Virus record (IMG/VR): IMGVR_UViG_3300025701_000014
Coordinates: 1-55,423 of that record
Source of the DNA: a virus
DNA length: 55,423 bases
Strand: one strand, 5' to 3'
The first letter of the stretch is position 1, and each line of letters begins with the position of its first letter. The translations under genes and the position numbers were made by a program. The notes under the pieces are model-generated. The model had not been told where the DNA came from and made no database searches. It saw nothing but the letters and a program-made list of their open reading frames with translations. Shown here piece by piece: positions 23,340 through 31,413 of this stretch.

Positions 23340-24008
23340 ATGTCTAACGTAAACTTGATCTCTATGTCTAAGCCCTCAGCAATTACAGGGTGCCATACAG
23401 CTAATGATTTAATTGCATACACAGCCCGGATAAGTAATCCAACTAATCAGAATAACTCAGAGACAGCACCTAAGCTGATCCAGTATCTGATCCGAGAAAA
23501 CCATTGGTCTCCTTTTGAAATGGTACACATGACACTGGAGATTAAAACAACAAGGGATATAGCAAGACAGATAATTCGACATCGATCCTTTGCATTCCAA
23601 GAGTTCAGCCAGAGGTACGCTCTGAGTGAGAACTTCAGTGCTCGGGAAGCAAGACTACAGGACACTAAGAACAGGCAGAACTCAGTGGACATTGATAAGA
23701 GTGATCCAGTGCAAGCAAGGCTGGCAGAAGAGTGGAGTATCAAACAACACAAACTGATGAGGGACGTGAAGGAAATTTACAAGTGGGCAGTACAGAATGG
23801 CATCGCAAAGGAACAGGCACGAGCCGTCTTACCGGAGGGGAATACTGAAACTACTTTGTACATGTCGGGAACATTGAGATCATGGATTCACTACTGTGAA
23901 CTTAGGATGGGTAATGGTACTCAGAAAGAGCACAGGGAGGTTGCGGAAGGTTGCTGGGATATTATCACCCACCACTTTCCAGATGTTAAGAAAGCACTAG
24001 TTAAATAA
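23340..24008 (+). CDS. thyX: Flavin-dependent thymidylate synthase
   Basis: This 222-residue enzyme converts dUMP to dTMP using FAD and methylene-tetrahydrofolate. The ThyX signature RHRSFAFQEFSQRY is at residues 80-93, and further conserved parts are HWSPFEM near 55, AVLPEGNTET near 162 and SWIHYCELR near 180. It is the last gene of the plus arm, ending just before the convergent terminator, and complements RNR and MazG in nucleotide supply. Confidence 0.96.
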   Translation: MSNVNLISMSKPSAITGCHTANDLIAYTARISNPTNQNNSETAPKLIQYLIRENHWSPFEMVHMTLEIKTTRDIARQIIRHRSFAFQEFSQRYALSENFSAREARLQDTKNRQNSVDIDKSDPVQARLAEEWSIKQHKLMRDVKEIYKWAVQNGIAKEQARAVLPEGNTETTLYMSGTLRSWIHYCELRMGNGTQKEHREVAEGCWDIITHHFPDVKKALVK

Positions 24009-24011
24009 AAT

Positions 24012-24055
24012 AAGGGGAACCTCGGGCATTGCGCCTTGGGTTCCCCTTTTTTTTT
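24012..24055. terminator. Convergent terminator between the two arms
   Basis: AAGGGGAACC and GGTTCCCCTT (24012-24021 with 24039-24048) form a 10-bp stem, followed by a T run to 24055 on the plus strand. On the minus strand the stem is followed by TTATTTTATT, so it can act on both arms. It separates ThyX from the converging virion RNA polymerase gene. Confidence 0.92.
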
Positions 24056-27000
24056 AATGCATGTAATACTGAAACACAGACTTACCAGCGGCGTTAATAT
24101 CTGACCGCAATGCTTTCTTATTATGGTTTACTTTATTACGAAGTTGAGTCAGTCTCTGATTGAGAGCCATCTCTTTGTTGAGCAACTTATGGAAGTGCCT
24201 CACCTGCTTAACAGTAGCCTGTGTCGGGTTAGTGCTAAACTTATAACCAACATCACGCATACCCTTTTGGATGTTAGCCAGTGATTGATCCACGTTCAAC
24301 ACATCAACATTCTCAAGGTGTCTCTTCAAAGCTACAGGGGTTGCATCACCATACGCATCCACCTCAAGGCCAGTCAAAGATCCCATCATCTGGTGGACCT
24401 CGTTCAGACCAACATTAACTACAGAGTCTGGTGAGAGTCCCTTCAGTGTTTCTTCAAATGCTAACTCGGCTCTCTTGTTAGTATCTATAATCTCCTGCAT
24501 GAAGTCCCAGTCCATGGTGGCGTTCACCCAGTTCTCATTAACATCGTTCAACACAATATCATAACCATTAGCATCCATCTTAAAGGCATCGTAGATCTGG
24601 TAAAGATACGGATCACCACGGGAAGCATCATTAAGCCTACGCCAAGTGTTACCAGTAAATGTCAAAGCAGCAGTTGCTGCATCGATAGACTGTACCGAAG
24701 CTACAACAGAACGGTTCATTGTCTTAACACCAACCATGGGCTTGCCATTAACCAACTCAGCAGCTGCCGCAGATCGTCTAAGGGAACCATACCTTTCGAT
24801 AGAACGCTGAGACCTCTCTCCCTTAGTGAACTCTGTCCACTTAACCTCACCGACCTTACCACTTACAGAACCCCCAAGAGAGATCTCCATGCCAGTAGCA
24901 GTTGTCATTGTGAATGGTATATCTGCAAGAGCTGCATTAGCTGCCACACCTTTCAAGATTGATCTTGTTTGGATTGCCTCGTTAGACAGGACCTCGTGCA
25001 GACCAGTCGTGTACGTTGGTAATAGCAGCGCTGACAGTGATTTATTATCTGTCACTGACTGCAATGCAGCAAACGCTTCCTGATAACCAACAAGGTTGTT
25101 ACTCTCAAGTTCCTCTTGGGACATAAGGGCAGCTTCTTCGTTGACACGGAACATAGCGTCTGAGATATCACTAACAAAAGATTTAATATCACGGCCATAA
25201 CCAAAGGTCATTGTCGTGTATTTGTTGAGTGCTCTGTTGTTGAAGACCGCTCTAGCTACTGTGTAAACGTGAGGTGCAGCATCCCCCAAGAGGGACTCAC
25301 TGCCGGCAATGCCGTCCACATCTATCACATCAGCTAAGGTCTCGGCGAGCTGATCCCTGATGTCACCCTTATCTAGGAGGACTTTATCCTGACTCCTCAA
25401 CACACCAGTCATAAAGGCCATTGCCTTAGACCCCATGAGCATACCCCATGCAGCCAAACCGTTAGTCTTACCATCGATGTATGCGTTAAAGAAGGAACTA
25501 TGCCCAGCTGGGTTGTTGTCAACGATCACAGCTTTGTGGAACTTAACAAAGTCTAAGAGACCATCTATGTACAGAGGACCATCCTCACCCGCCTTGGCAA
25601 TAGCTGCAATCAACGCACCGTCAATCTCTGGATCTAAAGCTAGTCCAGAAAACTTCGGGAAGTTTGGATCTAACAAGGACACACCGTCCTCGATGGCTTG
25701 GTATATCTCATCCGCTTTCTCAGGAGAGATCGCCTCGTCAAGTAATGCTTGTAGCCGTTTACCCCAAGAGAGAAGCTGGGGTGTTGCCCTGAGGAGCATT
25801 GCAGGTCTCTCTGAGGGTAATGCTTCTGACCCACCATCAACTAAGTGTAGTGCATACATCTGCTCCAAGTTACGATGGACCCGGTTACCACGTTTAGCAA
25901 CAGCCGGTTGAGCACCTCTTGTAACAAAACGAACAAGCTTCGAGGAACTGGGATCAAACAAAGATTGCTGTGGTGCAGTACGTCCGTTAAAGCCCTGCAT
26001 GTAATACGTCAAGTAGTTAATACCCTTGCGTTCTTTTGCGATACCAAACAGGTGCTGAGCTGTTGATGTTTTGATTGATTCAAGAACAACGTTAGCACTG
26101 TACTCCGTCTGCTCTGGGTTCTCAGCGAGGGCTGCTTTCTCTTGAGCAATAAGGGCGGACATCTTTTTAGGACCAATGTTGTGCATGTTAGCAAACAAAT
26201 CAACGACAGGCTGGCCACTACCGGGCTGACTAAGGAGTGCTGGCAGCAAGGTCGCTAGTGCAACCCGGCTTCTAGTACGGTCAACAATGTGGCCTACCGT
26301 GCTTTGGTTACGCATCGCTTGGTCAATCAGCCTAGTGTTTACACGTTTCACTGGAGAACGTACAAGGGTTTTGAACTCACCAACTAGCTTACCATTAACT
26401 GGTTTAGTTTTAAGCGGGGATACTAGATTCTTACCGAAAGCCTTCTTCCGTAAAGCATCTGCTTGCTTAAAAACAATAGCACCTTCTGGGGTTAGCTGGT
26501 ATACCTTTGGCTTCTTAGCATCACCGGCACTAACCACATCCTCGCTTTCACGGATAAGATCTGGGTTAACCTTGACATAGTTTGAGAGCATGGCAGCACC
26601 AAGTGCTGTCGCCTGCTCAGAGGTCAGATCAGCAGAGACCGTGGCATTGTTGTTGCGTTGGTACTCACGGCTTATCGCTTGCCCCACACGCTCAGCTACC
26701 TTAGCAGCAGGTACTTGAGTCACGAGGGCCATCTCTGGTTCTGTGACTGGTTCACCAGCAGCCTTGAGAACTACATCCTGAGTCTCAGGGATTCCCTGTA
26801 GGTAATCAGAAAGCGTGTTCTCAATGGTAGCCGAAGCTACAGTTAAGAAGGTAGGTGATAGTTTCTTATCTACCTTGCTTGGATCTAAAACACTCTGAGT
26901 TGTTTCAATAGCACTCCAAGGACCTACTTCATTAGTCCCTGTCAGAAGGTCAAGGGCAGCCACAAGTGGTCTTGCCTGCACATCAGGTGATCCTGCAAGA

Positions 27001-27440
27001 ACCCGTGGATCTTGGTACAGACCAACACCAACTGCCCCTGAGTCAAAGGCATCACGTAGCGCCCTCGCTCTAACGAACAGACCGTTATTGCCTTCTGTTG
27101 CAGATCTCTTAGAGTCTGCTTTGTACTTGTAAATGTTTGAGGGACCTCCCGGCGCAGCTAAGTTTTCCCTAATACCGGGAAGCGCTTCTGCTTCTTGCTG
27201 AGCTTTTATTGCCGCCGCTCTCTCAGCTTCTGCGGCGATACCTTCAAGCACCCCCGCTTCAACAAGAGGCTCTGTCCCTACGGTAGGCGCTGTGGCAACT
27301 GAGGGTTGCTGTACAGGCGCTTCTGCTTCTTGTATTGGGGTTACCTCAGGGGTAACACCAAGTGTCTCTACGGGTGTTTCAAAGCCCTCAGAGGGCACCG
27401 GCATACCGGGCCTCCCCTGAGCTGTAATTATCTTACCCAT
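24054..27440 (-). CDS. Candidate virion-encapsidated single-subunit RNA polymerase (N4 vRNAP-like)
   Basis: This is a 1128-residue late protein, last in the ejection-protein series. I see every catalytic element of the T7/N4 polymerase family in order. The GR motif is GFNGRTAP with Arg487, followed by SLFDPSSSKLVRF (compare T7 MFNPQGND). Motif A is YIDGKTNGLAAWGML with Asp656. Motif B is RALNKYTTMTFGYGR with Lys740 and Tyr748, the same eight-residue spacing as Lys631/Tyr639 of T7. Motif C is IYDAFKMD with Asp951. The size is close to the roughly 1100-residue polymerase core of the 3500-residue N4 virion polymerase. The first 90 residues are Pro/Glu/Ala-rich. I infer that it is packaged, ejected with the DNA and transcribes early genes. 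Packaging itself is not shown by sequence. Confidence 0.85.
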   Translation of the reverse strand: MGKIITAQGRPGMPVPSEGFETPVETLGVTPEVTPIQEAEAPVQQPSVATAPTVGTEPLVEAGVLEGIAAEAERAAAIKAQQEAEALPGIRENLAAPGGPSNIYKYKADSKRSATEGNNGLFVRARALRDAFDSGAVGVGLYQDPRVLAGSPDVQARPLVAALDLLTGTNEVGPWSAIETTQSVLDPSKVDKKLSPTFLTVASATIENTLSDYLQGIPETQDVVLKAAGEPVTEPEMALVTQVPAAKVAERVGQAISREYQRNNNATVSADLTSEQATALGAAMLSNYVKVNPDLIRESEDVVSAGDAKKPKVYQLTPEGAIVFKQADALRKKAFGKNLVSPLKTKPVNGKLVGEFKTLVRSPVKRVNTRLIDQAMRNQSTVGHIVDRTRSRVALATLLPALLSQPGSGQPVVDLFANMHNIGPKKMSALIAQEKAALAENPEQTEYSANVVLESIKTSTAQHLFGIAKERKGINYLTYYMQGFNGRTAPQQSLFDPSSSKLVRFVTRGAQPAVAKRGNRVHRNLEQMYALHLVDGGSEALPSERPAMLLRATPQLLSWGKRLQALLDEAISPEKADEIYQAIEDGVSLLDPNFPKFSGLALDPEIDGALIAAIAKAGEDGPLYIDGLLDFVKFHKAVIVDNNPAGHSSFFNAYIDGKTNGLAAWGMLMGSKAMAFMTGVLRSQDKVLLDKGDIRDQLAETLADVIDVDGIAGSESLLGDAAPHVYTVARAVFNNRALNKYTTMTFGYGRDIKSFVSDISDAMFRVNEEAALMSQEELESNNLVGYQEAFAALQSVTDNKSLSALLLPTYTTGLHEVLSNEAIQTRSILKGVAANAALADIPFTMTTATGMEISLGGSVSGKVGEVKWTEFTKGERSQRSIERYGSLRRSAAAAELVNGKPMVGVKTMNRSVVASVQSIDAATAALTFTGNTWRRLNDASRGDPYLYQIYDAFKMDANGYDIVLNDVNENWVNATMDWDFMQEIIDTNKRAELAFEETLKGLSPDSVVNVGLNEVHQMMGSLTGLEVDAYGDATPVALKRHLENVDVLNVDQSLANIQKGMRDVGYKFSTNPTQATVKQVRHFHKLLNKEMALNQRLTQLRNKVNHNKKALRSDINAAGKSVFQYYMH

Positions 27441-27442
27441 GT

Positions 27443-30400
27443 TTACTCCTTATTATATCCCCATTCATCAGCTGGTTGAGTTATATTCTCAACAAGTGTA
27501 TCACGTAGCTTTGGTAGGCTACCGAGAGGTGTTAGTTTAGCAGCAGCCTTAGCTGCCTTGGTGTAGTCACCCTCGATGAGGGAACCTGTTGCTGTCATAA
27601 GTTTATCTAAAGTACCAAGAGCTGGTGCTTCCCCAGATGTTTTATTCCAAGCCCAGTCAGCATAACCCTGAGATCGAGACTCATACATTGGTGCTATAAA
27701 ATCAATAACACGCTGGCCAGTACCGAGAAGACCAGATGAAGACACAGCCCTCCGGGCTTTCTCCATATCGTCAAGGTATGGGTTTTCTGTACCCCACTTC
27801 ATCCTATCCTTTAATTCCTGAGAGGCATACCCCATAGCAATCATGAGGACCATCATAGAAAATGCATGGTATTTCATTTGAGGACTACCACGTTTGACAT
27901 ACTCTCCCCAAAGCTTAGGGATAAATGTAGATTGGAAAACAGCAATAAAGCCTGAGAACTGAGTGAACATTGCAAACCGAGGATCATGATAGATCATAGG
28001 TCGGTTAGCAGTTGTTGGCATCATGATGGCATCATTGATAAATGCAAAGGTACCATTAGTTATTTCATTTCTCAGCTGCTCTGCCTCTACTTCTGTCAAG
28101 GGATAGTTAAACGCTTGTTTCTTAGCTAGCTCTGTAAACAACTCAACATTAATGTGCAGGTTGCGTAAGTGCTCCTCAGCTTCCTCAACAGCTTTAGTCT
28201 TGGGAGTGCTGCTATCCCACAGGTAGATTGTCTCTGCGTGGTTCAGCATATAGTCCCAAGCAATAGATGCACGGACTGCCCTTGTCATTTGGGTCCAACC
28301 TTGCAAACCGTTCCACTTAAAGAACTGAGAGATTAGGTTTTGTTTCAATGCATTGGTTTCAGTCACACCTGTTTTAGATGCAGCTCCAGCTTCTTGCTCG
28401 TTGTAACCAAGCTCTTGGATAATACGCTGACCGTTAGTTTCAGTTTTGGCTAGCTCTACCCTAGTGATTGTGGAGAATATCTCCTTACCACCATTATAGA
28501 ACATAGTCCCAAGTTCAACACCGGCTGCCTTCAAACCACCCTTACCGAATATCTGTTGGTTAGTTAATCCTTTAAACAAAAGCATAAGCTCTACGGTAGA
28601 ACTAACAGTTGCTGTACTCAAGGCTCCAAGAATCGTAAAGGTTAAGAAGTTCTTTTGGATCTTCTGTGCCAACTTACCAGCGTCTGTGGTTGCCCTCTTG
28701 TAGTTACCTGACTCAGCATCAAGGTAATCCTTCATCTTCTTAGCGATCCTAATAAGATCAGCTTCAGATACGCCCTCCGCCCTTGCCTTCTCTAGCTGTG
28801 CTGCGATAACACTACCGTTAATACCTACATACTTTTGATATGCAACAAAACGTGCAGCAGACTTAATAGCGTAGTTGACATTTGTGAAGATGTCCTGCTC
28901 TAAGAACTTATCAAATGCAGGATTCTCAGAGAGCCCCAAGGTCCTTGCCCTATGTGAGCCGGGTATTGGGGTACCGTCTGTTACCGAGAATGCCTTATCA
29001 TCAGGTAATAAACCATCGATGTCATTCTTGTTAGGGTTCTCAATAATGTTAGTTGCAATATCATTAGCCATTGCTTCAGTCATCCCGTGGGACTCACCAT
29101 ACTCTGACATTAAGGCGGTTATAAAACCAGCCCTGTCACCGGCAACAGCGTTCTTGTTAAGTGATTTAAACTTAGAGAAGTAGTTACTAATCTCACCAAC
29201 ATCACCATACTTTTGTTGTTCCTTCAACATACTATCAGACAATCGTTGTAGTCTTTCAATCTCCTTAATATAGAGTTCCCTGTTGGGCATCTCTGGTATC
29301 TTAGATGTATCGAGAACACCCTTGTCGTTAACAGCGTCCCGCCAGATATTGTAGAACTGACGGCTTAAGAGTTCCCTTTTCTTACGGCTAGGTCTGATAC
29401 CCCCATTAATGGTTGAATAAAACTCTGTTGGTTTTGTGTAGGCGTTCTCCCACTTTGCAACTAACAAGTGTTTAAAAGATTCAAAATCATTACCACTGTA
29501 TGTTGTTTGAAGACCACCACCAAACGATGCAGCTAACTTACGAATAGATGGAGAGATATTTTTCAACCGATCTAAGAATATGAAACGAGTAGATCCACGC
29601 CAGAAGCGAGTGCTTGAGACAGCCACATCAAACACGGTGTCCGCCTTTGTACGTTCGCCTTTAGGCTCTTCTTTCTCAGCAAGCTCATTAAAGATATTCT
29701 TATCAGGAGATACAGCAGCTGCCCTTCGAGCTTCCTCTAGGTTCTCATCTATTGTAGGTATGAACCCATTGTTAGTTCTCCTTTCTTCTTCGGCCCACTT
29801 ACCAGAGTCGGACAAACCACTACCGTCTGCTTCAGTACCTCCCCAAATAGCTGCCTCCCACTGGGCTTGGTTGGTCACACCACTGGCTGTCCCTAAAGAA
29901 CCACCAAGGGCAGCACCAGCCACAGCAGCTTGGGTCATACGGTTTAACGCCTCATTAAAGTCAAATGAAGAATCCTCAATGTGAGCCGCAGTATAACCAA
30001 TCAGTTCCTGAACCGCTTCAGTAGCGCCCTCAGTTACAGTACCAGCAGCACCACTCTTTAAGATATCTTTAATGGCATCACGACTTCTTAGTTGATCTTT
30101 AAGAATACGTGAAGCGTCTGTGGAGATACCTGCAAGCTGTGACTTAGACATTTGAATAACATCTTTCAGTGCAGCCTGAGTCATTCCTTCAGTGACTTCA
30201 ATCCCAAGCTCTTTAGCTTTCTTAATTGCTAATTGCTCAGCAGCAGCGTTAAGCATTTTCTGTGGGGTATCAAGCTTACCAAAACCACCAATAAGTTTAG
30301 TAACACCAAACAAATCTAAAGCACCTTGGATTGCACCACCACCAACAGCAAGTGCCCAGTTCTTAGCATTATCTGCTTGTTCGTTCCAGATAGACCCAGC

Positions 30401-31402
30401 ATACACGCTTGCAGGAACCAGTAAAGAAAGACCACCTGTATACGGGGCTGCTACCAAGGAAGCTGTTGACATAGCCATGTACGGTAATGACATACCTGCG
30501 TTATTACTTACAAACTCCCAAGCATCTCCAGCGCTATCTACATCCTGATAGTCCAAAAGAACTTGAGCACGGTTAGCCATCTCGGTACCTTTGCGGTAGA
30601 CTCCGTTTTCACCAAACTCCTTAACAGAATCAAGACCTAAAGTGTCTCCAAGCATTTCAGCAACACCGTATGAAGCCTCAGCAAAACCAACCATCGCAGC
30701 CCCTACGGAACTAGAGAAAGGATTGTACGCTTGGTTCTTTAAGTTCCTATCCTTGTGCCGGAACATAACTGTATCCGTTAAGTACTTGCTTGGGTTAGCA
30801 GCGTACTGTTGTTCGTTGAGTGCTAGTTCTTTAAACTTAGTTGCATCGTAACCCTCAGCTTCTCGTGCTGCATTAACTTGAGCGGCTAGCTCATCAAACA
30901 AAACTTGATCTTCACCTCTAGGAACAGTGTCCCCCATCCACTTAGATACTGCAATAGCTGTAAGGTCTTCCTTCGTCACCCCCTCGACAGGTTCAAACAC
31001 ACCAGACGTCAGTAGCTTTGTGATGAAGTCTTCACCTTTGTGATTGACAAGACGTCCTGTCCTGCGCCCAAATGCTGCATCAATACCAGTATCTTTAATT
31101 TCTGTATAGCCATGCTTAGTTGCAAAATCCTTAACAGCCCCTAAGGCTGCTAAACCTCCTGCGGTTCCAGTTTTCTCTACCCATTCTCCAGATCTATCTT
31201 GTACCCACTTAGCTACCTCAGGTGCATCAAATCCTTGAAGACGTACATTGGGCCCCCCATCGGAGGCCACAACAGTATCTGCATCTAACCAATCGGAAAC
31301 CACTAAGGGTTCCTCGATTGGCGCTTTTTTAATAGAGAGGTCTTGGCTAGCTTGTACTTGTTGGGCTTCTTGAAGAATCCCTTGTAATACATTATCAACC
31401 AT
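27443..31402 (-). CDS. Large internal/ejection protein with N-terminal SNase-like domain
   Basis: This protein has 1319 residues, close to T7 gp16 in length. Residues 33-130 resemble staphylococcal nuclease. VSDWLDADTVV (Asp42) corresponds to the DGDT motif, VRLQGFDAPE (Arg54, Asp59, Glu62) to the R..DTPE motif, and FGRRTGRLV near 111-119 to the catalytic-Arg strand. The rest is helical with several hydrophobic stretches (near 305-385, 500 and 915-940) that could insert into the cell envelope. It lies between the 764-residue virion protein and the polymerase, separated from the latter by two bases. A role in forming the ejection channel is inferred. Confidence 0.8.
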   Translation of the reverse strand: MVDNVLQGILQEAQQVQASQDLSIKKAPIEEPLVVSDWLDADTVVASDGGPNVRLQGFDAPEVAKWVQDRSGEWVEKTGTAGGLAALGAVKDFATKHGYTEIKDTGIDAAFGRRTGRLVNHKGEDFITKLLTSGVFEPVEGVTKEDLTAIAVSKWMGDTVPRGEDQVLFDELAAQVNAAREAEGYDATKFKELALNEQQYAANPSKYLTDTVMFRHKDRNLKNQAYNPFSSSVGAAMVGFAEASYGVAEMLGDTLGLDSVKEFGENGVYRKGTEMANRAQVLLDYQDVDSAGDAWEFVSNNAGMSLPYMAMSTASLVAAPYTGGLSLLVPASVYAGSIWNEQADNAKNWALAVGGGAIQGALDLFGVTKLIGGFGKLDTPQKMLNAAAEQLAIKKAKELGIEVTEGMTQAALKDVIQMSKSQLAGISTDASRILKDQLRSRDAIKDILKSGAAGTVTEGATEAVQELIGYTAAHIEDSSFDFNEALNRMTQAAVAGAALGGSLGTASGVTNQAQWEAAIWGGTEADGSGLSDSGKWAEEERRTNNGFIPTIDENLEEARRAAAVSPDKNIFNELAEKEEPKGERTKADTVFDVAVSSTRFWRGSTRFIFLDRLKNISPSIRKLAASFGGGLQTTYSGNDFESFKHLLVAKWENAYTKPTEFYSTINGGIRPSRKKRELLSRQFYNIWRDAVNDKGVLDTSKIPEMPNRELYIKEIERLQRLSDSMLKEQQKYGDVGEISNYFSKFKSLNKNAVAGDRAGFITALMSEYGESHGMTEAMANDIATNIIENPNKNDIDGLLPDDKAFSVTDGTPIPGSHRARTLGLSENPAFDKFLEQDIFTNVNYAIKSAARFVAYQKYVGINGSVIAAQLEKARAEGVSEADLIRIAKKMKDYLDAESGNYKRATTDAGKLAQKIQKNFLTFTILGALSTATVSSTVELMLLFKGLTNQQIFGKGGLKAAGVELGTMFYNGGKEIFSTITRVELAKTETNGQRIIQELGYNEQEAGAASKTGVTETNALKQNLISQFFKWNGLQGWTQMTRAVRASIAWDYMLNHAETIYLWDSSTPKTKAVEEAEEHLRNLHINVELFTELAKKQAFNYPLTEVEAEQLRNEITNGTFAFINDAIMMPTTANRPMIYHDPRFAMFTQFSGFIAVFQSTFIPKLWGEYVKRGSPQMKYHAFSMMVLMIAMGYASQELKDRMKWGTENPYLDDMEKARRAVSSSGLLGTGQRVIDFIAPMYESRSQGYADWAWNKTSGEAPALGTLDKLMTATGSLIEGDYTKAAKAAAKLTPLGSLPKLRDTLVENITQPADEWGYNKE

Positions 31403-31413
31403 GTTGTTGTCCT

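Noticed and set aside
30395-30415. Partial CACGCTTGC match to the inverted-repeat element on the late arm
   Set aside because: Only half of the repeat is present, it is inside a coding region, and the second arm of the palindrome is missing.
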